Part shown: positions 22,589-32,934 of the stretch, piece by piece
How positions within the stretch are numbered: position 1 is the stretch's first letter
Layout of the letters: the number at the start of each line of letters is the position of its first letter
Assembly: GCF_019393635.1 (NCBI RefSeq)
Contig: NC_057867.1
Span: 5,218,821-5,282,820 of the forward strand
Reading direction: 5' to 3'
Source of the DNA: Dromiciops gliroides
Taxonomy: Eukaryota; Chordata; Mammalia; Microbiotheria; Microbiotheriidae
DNA length: 64,000 nucleotides
Position numbers and translations under genes: made by a program
The notes under the pieces: generated by a model
What the model was told of the DNA's origin: nothing
Databases searched by the model: none
Seen by the model: the letters and a program-made list of their open reading frames with translations, nothing else

Positions 22589-23887
22589 TTAGTCAAGAAA
22601 TTTAAGGCCAATGTTGAAGTAAACATAAGGAAAGTAATCTTGGTTACTGAGTTGTAATCCAGGCATATCCAGAGATGAATCCATTATACTGGCTGCTACC
22701 TCATCCACATGCCTGAAAGCGGAGTTGACAATCTCCCTCAGACGTTTTGGGGACTTTTTCTGGGGTTGTAACAATACTGCCTTAAAACTCACCGGTAGGC
22801 CATACCTTAACACGGATTCAACAAACACTCTCAAGGCCTTTATGTGAATCCAGATGACAAACACTTCACCAAAGTTCACCTTGAGCCAACACAGAAATGG
22901 ACTTTCCCAGTAGCCCTCACTCTCAGTCTGAATCTCAATTTCTTCTGCTTTCTTGATCTGTTTTGTTTGATATTTGAAGGGATTGACCAGTCTGGCTGCC
23001 ATCATAACTTGATCCAGGAAGGAGATAGATGGATTTTTTCGAGCCCTCCGGGAATTATCATGTTGTTGTTTCTTTGCTAAAAGCAACTTGATCAGCTCTT
23101 CCCTTTCCATTTGAATTTCTTTTTCATCGTAAAAAAAGTCTCGAACGGTAAACTTGTGGGCTTTGGCTTTGGCTTTGAAATCATCAAGCACTTTTCGGAA
23201 CATGGTGACCGTGAAGAGGCCACTCTCGTTGTCTTCAACAATCAGTTTGGTTGAGCGAGGGACCACCATGTCTGACAGGGATTCGTAAGTTTTCTGCCAC
23301 AGAGAATAACTTGCCTTTGGAACAATGACCAGGAGGGTGATGAGATATTCGGAATCTAACACAAAATCCTCTTTGCTCACAAGATCTGACAGTGTTCGAG
23401 TAAAGAGGCTCCCCAAAAATTTCTTTTCTATATTCTCCAGATCCCTTTTCAGTTTGTTGTAGGCTGTGATTTTGGTTTGCAGATCAGTGTCCATTTGAGC
23501 CAGTTGCTTCGCTAATGTGTCCCCTATAGCCCCCAACGGCTGTTTAGAAGGGTATTTGGCTATATCCCATTCAAAGTGGGTCACAAAGGAAGCTAAGGTG
23601 ACTCCGTTGGCCAAGAGGTGCTCCTGAACTTCACCTTTCTTAGCTTCCGTCAGTTCTGAAACATACTGAGTCATTCTCTTCACTAGGCTTTCGGCAAGTG
23701 GATCAAGTTTCCCCAACTCATCCGAAAGGATAACAAGAGAATCTAAAGTCCCCACTTTGAAATCGGGAATAGGGAAATTGGTATTGCGGGACAGATTGGA
23801 TTTGGCGGTAAAATTGTTCATCCGCTCCAGGATCTCCAAATTTTCCCTGTCTCCAGGGACAGAAATTAACCAAAACTCTGACGACAT
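22589..23887 (-). CDS. ATP6V1C2-like: V-ATPase V1 subunit C2, intronless retrogene
   Basis: One uninterrupted frame of 432 codons matches the subunit C family from end to end. Subunit C links the peripheral stalks of the V1 sector to the membrane sector of the vacuolar proton pump. The start [13 protein letters not shown] matches MSEFWLISAPGD of human C2; '[13 protein letters not shown]', '[13 protein letters not shown]', '[17 protein letters not shown]', '[18 protein letters not shown]' and the end '[12 protein letters not shown]' are family blocks. It resembles C2 rather than C1: it keeps the extra segment (about residues 275-330) of the long C2 isoform and ends in LD like C2. The parent gene in other mammals has many exons, so this is a processed copy. 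The ATG has A at -3. No stop or frameshift occurs in 1.3 kb, which suggests selection or a young age; divergence from human is moderate throughout. Confidence 0.93.
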   Translation of the reverse strand: MSSEFWLISVPGDRENLEILERMNNFTAKSNLSRNTNFPIPDFKVGTLDSLVILSDELGKLDPLAESLVKRMTQYVSELTEAKKGEVQEHLLANGVTLASFVTHFEWDIAKYPSKQPLGAIGDTLAKQLAQMDTDLQTKITAYNKLKRDLENIEKKFLGSLFTRTLSDLVSKEDFVLDSEYLITLLVIVPKASYSLWQKTYESLSDMVVPRSTKLIVEDNESGLFTVTMFRKVLDDFKAKAKAHKFTVRDFFYDEKEIQMEREELIKLLLAKKQQHDNSRRARKNPSISFLDQVMMAARLVNPFKYQTKQIKKAEEIEIQTESEGYWESPFLCWLKVNFGEVFVIWIHIKALRVFVESVLRYGLPVSFKAVLLQPQKKSPKRLREIVNSAFRHVDEVAASIMDSSLDMPGLQLSNQDYFPYVYFNIGLKFLD

Positions 23888-23924
23888 GATTCAAACCTTT
23901 CGTTTTGGTCCAGATAACTGGTGC

Positions 23925-24275
23925 TCAGCGAAAGAGGTTCCCACGCCAGGATGCTATCTTGAGAACGGGTGCAGGGAGAGTAGAGTTAGTGTCGGAACAA
24001 AATAATACTAGGTTTCCTCCGATTGGGCAGCCCCTGAGGTGGGATATGGGAAAGGACTGCCCGGCCCTCGGTCCTTTCTGAGCCACTCCGCGGCCTGTAG
24101 GGGCCGGAATAGGAAGCCCCCGCCTTCTGTAGCGAATGACAGGACCTGCACAAACCACTGCGGCTAGAGAAGCCAAAGCCTTCAGTTGATCTGGCGCTAG
24201 GGCAACTGCCACGCCCTTGTTACGTGCCATCATGCCTTTATTCCCCAAGTACTACGCAAGGGGGCGGGGCCGGCT
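23925..24275 (-). promoter_or_regulatory. GC-rich promoter-like segment of the retrogene, with an upstream frame
   Basis: It lies just 5' of the ATP6V1C2 copy and has clustered CpGs and a GC box (GGGGCGGGGC, 24261-24270). An upstream frame starting with ATGATG near 24242 runs about 105 codons and ends at 23925, 37 bases before the main ATG. It resembles no protein I know. If transcripts start upstream of 24242, this frame would dampen translation. Confidence 0.45.
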
Positions 24276-24302
24276 CCTCCCCAAGCTGAATTCTGGCCTA
24301 GA

Positions 24303-24479
24303 GGGTTTTTTTGTTTTTGTTTTTGTTTTTGTTTTTGTTTTTTGCGGGGCAATGGGGGTTAAGTGGCTTGCCCGGGGTCACACCGCTAGTAAGTGTCAAG
24401 TGTCTGAGGCTGGATTTGAACTCAGGTCCTCCTGAATCCAGGGCCGGTGCTCTATCCACTGTGCCACCTAGCTGCCCCC
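24303..24479 (-). repeat. Short tRNA-derived SINE
   Basis: Reverse orientation, with a GTTTTT-type tail complement on the left and CCACCTAGCTGCCCCCC at the right. It borders the promoter-like segment of the retrogene. Confidence 0.92.
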
Positions 24480-24885
24480 CTAGCATCGAGTTCTAAGTAA
24501 AAGAGGTGCCCATGCAGACTCTTTCTACTTCCTCTACCCATCCCTGGTCACATTTAACGCTCAGATATATTTATATAAATACATCCATATATCCATATCC
24601 ATATATCTGCATATATGTGTGTATCTCTGGAATATGCTACCTTTTCTCCTCTGACAGTAGCCGCACCCTTGTGCACCCAGCTGAGGGGCTGTGGGACAAA
24701 TTAGCCTATGGGAAGATATACAAGCTATGTATGTTGGACATTAGCTACCGACAAGCATCTGCCTATATGTAGGAAAATAGCCTGTCTGCAAATGGGCTGC
24801 ATAATCTACAAAATGGCAGATGGTGACTCTATCCAAGGCTACAAGTTTAATTCTGCACCAAAAACCATGATAGTCCAACAAAAAT
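24480..24885. other. No recognisable gene
   Basis: It includes a short alternating run of ATAT/ATCC text near 24563-24625. No exon is recognised. Confidence 0.4.
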
Positions 24886-24889
24886 GATT

Positions 24890-25645
24890 TATGAAGTGTA
24901 ACATGCCTCATTTGAAAATATATTAGCTATAAATTGTGCAAACCCTTTGACCCAGTAATACCACTACTAGGTCTGTATCCCAAAGAGATCAAAAAAAAAA
25001 AAAGGGAAAAGCACCCACATGTACAAAAATATATCTAGCAGCTCTCTTTGTGGTGGCAAAGAATTGGAAATTGAAGGGCTGCCCATCAATTGGGCAATGC
25101 TGAACAAGTTGTGGTATGTGAATGCAATGGAATACTTTTAAGTGCTTTAAGAAAGGATGAGCAGGCAGATTTCAGAAAAACCTGGAAAGACTTACATGAA
25201 CTGATGCTGAGTGAAGTGAGCAGAACCAGGAGAACATTGTTGTAACAGCAACAATGTGTGATGATCAGCTGTGATAGACTTAGCTCTTCTCAGCAATACG
25301 ATGATCCAAGACAATTACAAAAGAACTCATGATGGAAAATGCTCGCCACATCCAGGAAAAGAAGTGTTGGGGTCTGAATGCAGATCAAAGCATACTATTT
25401 TTAATTTTTTTTACTTTTTTTTTTGTTTTTTCGTGTTTTTAAAATTTTGTTATGTTTCTTTCACAACATGATTTATGTGTAAATATGTTTTAAATTATTT
25501 CACATGTATAACCTGTATACATGTGCTTGCCATCTTGGGGAAGAGAGAGGGGAGGGAAGGTTTGAGAAAAATTTGGAACTCAAAATCTTTCAAAAATTAA
25601 ATGTTGAAAATTATCTTTACATGTATTGGAAAAAATAAAATACTA
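24890..25645 (+). repeat. L1 3' end with 3' UTR and A-rich tail
   Basis: It follows the end of the L1 at 58.3 kb ('AATGGAATACTTTTAAGTGC', 'CAGAACCAGGAGAACATTG') and continues into a 3' UTR with G-rich text near 25540. The tail 'GGAAAAAATAAAATACTATT' closes the element. Confidence 0.8.
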
Positions 25646-25650
25646 TTAAC

Positions 25651-25809
25651 TTTTTTGTTTTTTGGTGGTTTTTTTGCTGGGCAATGGGGGTTAAGTGACT
25701 TGCCCAGGGTCACACAGCTAGTAAGTGTCAAGTGTCTGAGGCCGGATTTGAACTCAGGTACTCCTGAATTCAGGGCCGGTGCTTTACCACTGCGCCATCT
25801 AGCTGCCCC
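25651..25809 (-). repeat. Short SINE inserted at an L1 tail
   Basis: ACTATTAACTTTTTT flanks both sides as a target-site duplication. The insertion hit the A/T-rich end of the L1. Confidence 0.93.
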
Positions 25810-26076
25810 ACTATTAACTTTTTTAAATAGGGAAACCTAAAAAAAAAAGAAAATATATTAGCCAGTGAGTTATAGAAAGATGAAATTCATGAAAAATGTA
25901 AGTTAGTTCAAGCAAAGCAAGGCCGAATCAGGAATGCGATTGATGGACAAATCCATGTTTTTTAAACTTGGAGAGAGACAGAAAGGGATGAGCAGAGAGT
26001 TGGCCCTATAGAGTTGGGGCAGACAGAGACATAAAGAAGACAGAGACTGAGGGTGAGACATTGAGCAAAAGAAGAT

Positions 26077-26270
26077 GGTGGAGGGGCAACTAGGTGGCAC
26101 AGTGGATAGAGCACCGGCCCTGGAGTCAGGAGTACCTGAGTTCAAATCCGGCCTCAGACACTTAACACTTACTAGCTGTGTGACGCTGGGCAAGTCACTT
26201 AACCCCAATTGCCTCACTAAAAACAAAACAAAACAAAAAAAACCCAAAAAAACAACAACAAAAAAGAAGA
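26077..26270 (+). repeat. Short tRNA-derived SINE
   Basis: AAGAAGATGGTGG occurs immediately before and after the element, a clean target-site duplication. Its tail is a mixed AAAAC/AACCC run. Confidence 0.94.
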
Positions 26271-26895
26271 TGGTGGGAAAGAGTGGGGAGAGATCAGGGA
26301 GGAGGAACACAGGGGTAAGGAATACAAGAGGAGGAAGGCAGACAGAGGACAGGCACAAAGAAAGAGGGGAGACTGAGGGAAGGAGGCCAAAGGGGAATGG
26401 AGAGAAAATAAAAAGAAAAGGAAGTGTGTGGGACAATTATGGATTTGAGTCAGATTAAACTCTGAGGATGGAGTCTGAAAGATACCTAGCTCCCCCCCCC
26501 CCACCGAATAGCTAGCCTCTCGTTTTGCCTAAAAGTTAATTGCTTGTCAAATTCTCACTGTCTCCTTTAAGTTTTATTGTTGAGATAATGGACTTGGGAC
26601 AGTTCTGTAAACTTTGGGGATGGGGTCTGGGAGATATCCAGTCCCCCAGTAAGTTTTATTACTGGTCACAGTTCTACCAATTAGCACTATTTACTTTACT
26701 TCTGCTTAGTTCCCACATGCCAGCTACACCTTGGTTTACAGCCTGTAATAAAAATCGTGTCTCCGAATAGTCGGCTTACCCCCCTCACATGTCAGAATCC
26801 CAGTCCCTGTCATGGATTAATTGCAGTCAGGTAAGGAAATGATTTCTGCCTCCCTCTTTCTTTGACATTCCTCAGACTTATACCCCTTCCCCTTC
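26271..26895. other. Purine-rich then unassigned sequence
   Basis: GA-rich text to about 26430 gives spurious frames on both strands. The remainder, including a C-run near 26493, holds no recognised exon. Confidence 0.4.
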
Positions 26896-26899
26896 TCCC

Positions 26900-27165
26900 C
26901 TTTGTTCTTGGACATGTCTCCATACATGGATCACGAGCTGGGCACGCACCTTGGGTGAGACAGGATTGGATGTTAGATTGTGAGCTCATCCACCCTAGGT
27001 GTACATGGGGACAGTCCTTTTCAAGATTACTATAAAAACCTAGAGGATTGGGCCTATCTTTGCAAGACTTCAAGGTGTAATTGGGTTTTTCCCGTCCTCA
27101 TGAGGATGTAATAAATCTGTCTCTGCTTGACTTGGTGGTCTCCTCGAGTTATCTGGGTAAACTGA
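26900..27165 (+). mobile_element. Possible solo LTR fossil
   Basis: A TATA-like 'ACTATAAAAACC', a late 'AATAAATCTGTCTCTGC' and a following 'TTGGTGGTCTCC' resemble the R/U5 end of a gammaretrovirus-like LTR. No internal region is recognised. The boundaries are uncertain. Confidence 0.35.
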
Positions 27166-27235
27166 GTCAGTTTGTCCCAAACAGAAGGAACAAGGAGAAC
27201 AACGAAGCCTGGGTTTACAGCAATGCTTATAGGCA

Positions 27236-27495
27236 GAAGGAGACAACTGGTGGCTTAGTGGATAGAGTACTGGGCCTGGAGGCAGGAAGACCCAAGTTTG
27301 AATCTGGCCTCAGACACTTCCTAGCTGTGTGACCCTGGGCAAGTCACTTCACCTCTTATTGCCTAACAAAATGTATCCACTGGAGACAGAAATGGCAAAC
27401 TACTCCAGTATCTTTACCAAGAAAACCCCATGCACAGCTGGTCATGAAGAGTCAGATGGCACTGATCAACTGAAGAACAACAAAAAAATATATAG
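27236..27495 (+). repeat. MAR1-type SINE
   Basis: Head 'CAACTGGTGGCTTAGTGGAT', body 'CCAGTATCTTTACCAAGAAA', end 'CATGAAGAGTCAGATGGCAC' and a short AACAAC tail. Confidence 0.85.
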
Positions 27496-27539
27496 GCAGA
27501 AATCCTTGCAGAAAAGTTAGAGTCATAATGAGCTAGACA

Positions 27540-28140
27540 GGTTTGGAGGGAGGCAGTGCAGAAGGCTGGAGGTCAGAGGAAGATGATGGTAGAGCCTTGC
27601 AGCAGCTGGAGGAGACAGGAAAGAGAGAGGGAATGCTAGGAAGGGCAGAGGATGGGAGGAGAGAACTCCATGAGAAGGGGAAAGGAATGATTAGGAAGAG
27701 CAAGAGAGGAAGCCATTTGGGGAATGAAGGCCAAAGATGAGGAAAGAAAGCTGGGAAGAAGTGTATCTAGGTTGTGAGCTACAGAGAGAAAGGAGGGCAT
27801 CGGACAGTGACAACTGGGTGGCAGGAAGATGGGGGCAGTAGCACAGACATGGAAGGACCTGCTAGAAATGGGAGAAGGCAATGAGCTCTGGGTGCTCGAC
27901 CTGAAGAGGGGAGAAATAGTGAGTTAGAGCAGAGGGGGAATCTAATGGAGGAGGGAAAGGAGCTAGAGCAGGAGAGGGGTGGGAGCATTGGGCAAGAAAA
28001 CAGAAGTGAGAGGGGGCAGGAAATGACCTGGAGAAAGGAGGGGAGCAGGAACGGGGTAGGCAGTGAGTTGGAAGGGGACAAACAGGCATTGGGAGTAAGA
28101 AAGGAAAGGGTGGGCATAGCAGTGGGAAAGAGCAGCCCTA
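27540..28140. repeat. Purine-rich (GGA)n low-complexity stretch
   Basis: G and A predominate on the plus strand with no clear period. The frames at 27543-27740 and 27945-28349 consist of Gly/Glu/Arg text and are not genes. Confidence 0.75.
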
Positions 28141-28148
28141 AGAGCTCA

Positions 28149-28278
28149 GGTGGCACAGTGGATAGAGCACCGGCCCTGGAGTCAAGAGGTCCTGAGTTCA
28201 AATCCAGCCTCAGACACTTAACACTTACTAGCTGTATGACCCTGGGCAAGTCACTTAACCCCAATTGCCTCAAAAAAA
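28149..28278 (+). repeat. Short SINE, 5'-truncated
   Basis: It begins at GTGGCACAGTGG without the usual first bases. AAGAGCTCAG flanks both ends. Confidence 0.88.
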
Positions 28279-28322
28279 GAGCTCAGAGCAGTCCCAGAGC
28301 CAAGTGTTACAAGTTCAGTGAG

Positions 28323-28447
28323 GGGGCAGCTAGGTGGTGCAGTGGATGAAGCACTGGCCCTGCATTCAGGAAGACCTGAGTTCAAATCCAACCTCACTTG
28401 ACACTTACTAGCTGTGTGACCCTGGAAAAGTCACTTAACCCCAATTG

Positions 28448-28484
<37 letters not shown>
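28323..28484 (+). repeat. Short SINE ending in (CA)n
   Basis: The usual A-rich tail is replaced by a pure CA run (28451-28481), probably grown from the tail. Confidence 0.92.
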
Positions 28485-28486
<2 letters not shown>

Positions 28487-28489
28487 TAC

Positions 28490-29110
28490 ACATAGAATGG
28501 GATAGAGAGGAGAGGAGGTGAGAATGGGATAAAAGGGGGAGGAAGAGTGGAAAGTGAGCTTGAGAGGGGACCTGAGAGGACCAGTGGAGCAGGGGTCCTA
28601 GAACTTTAAAATCTTCATCCATTTTGACAAGTGTATTTCAATAGAATAGGTTTCCATGGTAATCCTCTGTATTTTCTGGAATGCATTTAACTGCACTCTT
28701 CTCAGTAGGGGTTCCAGAGTTCAGCCAGAATGCCCAAAGGCTCCTGGTCTCAAAACAAGAACTAGAGAGAGGGGGAAAGCTAAAGCTTGGGGGGAGGGGG
28801 CAGAGGAGGGGCTCCAGGAACTCGAAAAAGATGAATGGGGAGGATGGGCAAGCAGGGAGTAGGGGGGGGGTGACCAAGAGAGAGGAGAAAGAGGAGGAGG
28901 AAGAGGAATGTAAGGAGGTAGAGAAGGCTTGCAGGGAGAGGATATTGAGCAACAAAGGGGAGGTATGAGATGGAGAGACTCAGGGAGCCTGAAGTGGGAA
29001 GAACTGGGACTTGAGCAGGAAAGGGAAGGTGGCAGGGGGCTGAGTCAGAGAAGCTAGGAGGGAGGGGGAAGGAGGGAGGGAGAAGGAAGAGTGAGCTAAG
29101 ATGGCAAAGG
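28490..29110. repeat. Purine-rich low-complexity stretch
   Basis: GGGA/GAGG text with two G-runs near 28862 and 29110, interrupted near 28600-28740 by plain sequence. No exon is recognised. Confidence 0.6.
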
Positions 29111-29114
29111 GGGG

Positions 29115-29470
29115 GGGGATTAGATAAATCACCATTTATTAAGCACCTATTGTTTACCAGGCACTGTTAACTGCCAAAATACAAAATGGTGAAGACAGTG
29201 CCTACCCTCAAGGGGCTTACAATCAAATATATGCATATATTTACAAAGCAAGCTATAGACAGGACATGTAGGAAACAATTAACAGAGGGAAGACCCTGAA
29301 ATTAGGAAGGGATGGGGAAGTCTTCCTGGAGAAGGTGGGATTTTAGTAGAGACTTAAATGAAGCCAAGGAGGTCAGTAATAAGTGCAGAGGAGGTGGAAC
29401 ATTCTGGACAGCCAGAGAGAATGCTCAGAAGAGAGAAATGGAGGGTCATGTGCTTGGAACAGTCAAGAGC
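29115..29470 (-). repeat. L2 3'-end fragment
   Basis: 'CCATTTATTAAGCACCTATT', 'CTCAAGGGGCTTACAATC' and 'GGGATTTTAGTAGAGACTTA' are reverse complements of the blocks in the L2 copies at 3.6 and 36.8 kb. Confidence 0.6.
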
Positions 29471-29493
29471 TAAGTGTTACTGGCTCAGAGTGA

Positions 29494-30175
29494 TGTAGGA
29501 GGCAAAAAAGGGGTTAACAGAAAAACCTAAGACCCAAGCTCTCATTTAGATCTGAGCTCCAGGAGGGGCTATAACTTACAGGCCCCAGTTCTGAAAGGGA
29601 TTCAGACCCCAGTTAATGGATAACTTAAGACTTGGGTCTTCATTAATACAAGCCAGGGCCTAGGTTCTCATTACCCACATTAATCAGCACCCAGAACAAG
29701 AACATAAAGAGGCAGGTCAGAGAGATCTTAACTATAACAATGATACACAGACAGGGCATAGAAATCTAACTGGAGACAAATGATTAATGAAGATATTTTG
29801 AAACTAAGCATGGGAATCAAAAAGAGACATGCACAGAAAAGGCCAAATTTGTCCCCAGATTCACCTTATAACATGTAAACCCTAAAAACACACCTCCACA
29901 GAAAAAAGTACCCACCTTGGGGGTTGGCTTAGGACCCCAGGAATTCCAAATTAGGATAGACCCTCCCCTGTACCTCCCTAAGGTGGGGATTATTATAATG
30001 AGACTGCTAATCAATTAATCCATACTATAAATATAACTATCTTTTCTTTCCCTATTTGATTCCCACTTTTCTGGGTCTCTCCCTGTGTTCACTCACAGTA
30101 TTGCAATAAATCTTGGGAAACTGAGTCTTGTAATTCTTTTGGGATGACTAATGACCCTAATTGCATCCCACATCA
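29494..30175 (+). mobile_element. Endogenous retrovirus 5' LTR (fossil, betaretrovirus-like)
   Basis: The segment starts TGTAGG and ends CCCACA/ATCA just before a primer-binding site, about 680 bp in all. A TATA-like 'CTATAAATATAAC' lies near 30025 and an 'AATAAA' near 30105. The family is judged from the primer site that follows. I see no matching 3' LTR in the window, so the element is incomplete. Confidence 0.65.
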
Positions 30176-30177
30176 TT

Positions 30178-30195
30178 TGGTGCCCAACATGGGGC
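30178..30195 (+). other. Retroviral primer-binding site, tRNA-Lys type
   Basis: TGGTGCCCAACATGGGGC differs at two positions from the usual lysine-tRNA site TGGCGCCCAACGTGGGGC. It lies a few bases after the LTR end, as expected, and supports a class II (beta/ERV-K-like) origin. Confidence 0.7.
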
Positions 30196-31270
30196 TTCAA
30201 GTCCCAGACTCAAACTTTTTCCTTGTTTTTGTGAAAGCAGTGGGGTGAGATCTTGCTGATGTAAATTGTTCTCCTTTGGGAGACTAGCTGGCTCACCAAA
30301 CAGAGCAGGGAGTGGGGTATTTTCTCATTGGTCCCAGATCAAGAGATTCGCCCCAAGGGATTTCCCTTTGATCAAGCAGTTGGTTAAGGGATCTCCCAGC
30401 AAAACTCAGAAATAGCAGTTTTTGCTGTTAATTAATTCACACCCATGTGGACGGACTCAGGTGTGGTGTCAGTAATCTCCAGGAGGTTATGAATGGGTCA
30501 GGAAGTTAGCGTAGTTTGGGGTAAATTTTGACAAATTGGGACAAGTCCGATTGTACTGACCTTAAAAAGAAAATGGGTGGTGTTTTATTGCAATACTGTC
30601 TAGCCACAGCAACCTCCTCATTCGGCTCTTGGGTTCCCCGGGAGAGAGTATACATTGTGGTTTTCGACTCCGTTGCCTCAGAAACCTCATTCACATTGGG
30701 TCTGAAGTAGGATTTTTCTTGGTGTGGTCTTAGCCTAACCCACTTTAAAGGGACAAGGACAGAAAGCGTTCTGCATGACCCCTCGGGGGTTATCCTTACA
30801 AATTTGGAAAAGGAGAAAAAATTGGATGCAGCCAAAAAGAAACAAATGACTGCAAGAGAAAGGAGAATTAAGGGAATAGACCTCGTGATTAGCCCCTACC
30901 ATATCTTAGAGTGGGCTGGTCAGGAAGAAGTAATATCTTATGGCTTTTTGTTTGCTTGTCATACACAGCTGCTTGTTGTCTTGTGCATTTATGTCTGTCA
31001 AATATTGTAACTGTGTTGTAAAATCTGTGGGGAATTTTTGGTTGTACCTCTATAGCTTTTCAGAGAGATGGTCAGGCTCTGAAAGTAGGGGGAAGGGAAG
31101 TCTCTGACTTTTGGATATCTTTACAGGTGTGTGTCTACTTAAAAGTTTGATTTTGGAAATGGGATATAACTTCTTTGCTAGGCATTCATAGTCTTAGATG
31201 AACATTGTAAAAGCTGGTTTGAAAATGCTGCTACTTTGAAATCTTTTGTAGTGGAATGGTTAAAAATCAG
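30196..31270 (+). mobile_element. Presumed leader/internal remnant of the retrovirus fossil
   Basis: It follows the primer site directly. No gag, pol or env domain can be recognised, and the 3' limit is unknown. It is treated as broken and old. Confidence 0.35.
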
Positions 31271-31275
31271 GAACT

Positions 31276-31423
31276 AGGGGCAGCTAGGTGGCGCAGTGGA
31301 TAAAGCACCGGCCCTGGAATCAGGAGGACCTGAATTCAAATCCGACCTCAGATACTTGACACTTACTAGCTGTGTGACCCTTGGCAAGTCACTTAACCCT
31401 CCTTGCCTGCAAAAAATAAATCA
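31276..31423 (+). repeat. Short tRNA-derived SINE
   Basis: AAATCAGGAACTA lies at both ends. The tail is short (CAAAAAATAAATC). Confidence 0.94.
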
Positions 31424-32250
31424 GGAACTATTTGTAATGTGTAAAGGTTTCAAAGAAAAATGAACTCTAGCGAAGCGTGACTTGTGGCTATACTGCTTCT
31501 CTTTCTCTCCCTCCCTCCCTTTCAGGTGCTGGCTGTGCAGCAATGGAGCTGTAGGTGGGTGGGAAATGTTTAGAAAAAATTTTAGAAAGTGTCCAGAGTA
31601 TTTTAAATAATTGGTAAAAGCAAATAGAAAGTCGTGCCATGTTAAAGCTGAAGGGAAAAAGGGGCGGGGGGGGGCGGGGAATGTACTGGCAGTTTAAGAG
31701 CTTGTCACAATTTAGGTGTGGGTTACTTTAAGTGCTCACCTGCAATTTCAAGGTCTGTGAATTCTGGAAGAAACCAAAGAGTAATTGAGTTTGATTGGAA
31801 AACTAAAATGCTGTTGGAATACTGCTAAGTTTTAAAATTACTTTTAAATTCGTGCAAGTATGCGTGTTAAAATTGGAGGAAACAAGGCAATTGATGGTCT
31901 TAACAAAAAAAAAAAAACAGATACAGTTGTTGTTTCCTCTAAGAGACAGAGGAAAGCACTGGTATTAAGCTGGTAAATGATTACACAGAAAAAGGCCTTC
32001 TAGACCTCTTTTGATTTGTAAACTTGCCAGAAAAGAGCTTGTTACGAGAAATGGTTTCACTGAGGATTTATAAGGTTGCTTATTGTATAGAAGTAATTTC
32101 TAATGATTGATCTTTACACCAGGATAAAGCTTAAACCTGAGAAGAAGGAAGGAAAAGCTAAGCAACATATGTGTATGTCCTGGTAAATCTTTTTTGCTCA
32201 TTGAAACTTCATGAGAGTAGAGGTTTGCTATTTAAGATAAAATATTTTGG
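31424..32250. other. No recognisable gene
   Basis: AT-rich with a G-run near 31660 and an A-run near 31905. It may continue the retrovirus remnant, but nothing supports that directly. Confidence 0.35.
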
Positions 32251-32412
32251 GGCAGCTAGGTGGCGCAGTGGATAAAGCACCGACCCTGGATTCAGGAGGA
32301 CCTGAGTTCAAATATGGCCTCAGACACTTGACACTTACTAGCTGTGTGACCCTGGGTAAGTCACTTAACCCCAACTGCCTCACCCCCCAAAAAACAAAAC
32401 AAAACAAAAAAT
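32251..32412 (+). repeat. Short tRNA-derived SINE
   Basis: AAAATATTTTGGG is duplicated at the ends; the tail is CCCCCCAAAAAACAAAAC. Confidence 0.94.
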
Positions 32413-32930
32413 ATTTTGGGACAGTAATTTGTAATATTGTTTTGAGTTTTGAATTCAGGTATAATTTTTGGATGGATAAGCCAGTAATCCAAGTACTGGA
32501 GAGAATGCCAAAAATAAATGCCACAAGAGGGAATGTGCTGCTTACAAGTGGAGGTATCTGGGAAAAAGCCAAGATGATTTCAGATTCAATCTGAGGTAGG
32601 CTCCTTCTGGCTCATTGTGTTCCTGCTGAACAGGAAAAGTTTCACCATCTGGTTATCCCTGAATCTAGTTAGTACTGCATGACTGGTGGTCACTTGTAAC
32701 TTTTACCTGAAATCAAACAGAGCTAAGGATGTCTTATCATGCCCCTTCTTTTTCTTTTATAGCAAATTTCTATAATCAGAGAGAGTAGTCAGTAGAAGAA
32801 ATGAGCACAATGCAAATATGTAAGATCTTATTGTTTTCAGTTTAAATGTATGGTCATTTGATATGCCAAACAAATAGGTATATTAATACTCAGGTTTGCC
32901 ATCTGCTTGCTAATGTTTATATGGTATTAT
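32413..32930. other. No recognisable feature
   Basis: AT-rich sequence with short frames only. Confidence 0.4.
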
Positions 32931-32934
32931 GATA

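Noticed and set aside
25903-26436. 177-codon minus-strand frame
   Set aside because: It is made of a SINE and adjoining purine-rich sequence; the middle part is the standard translated SINE text.
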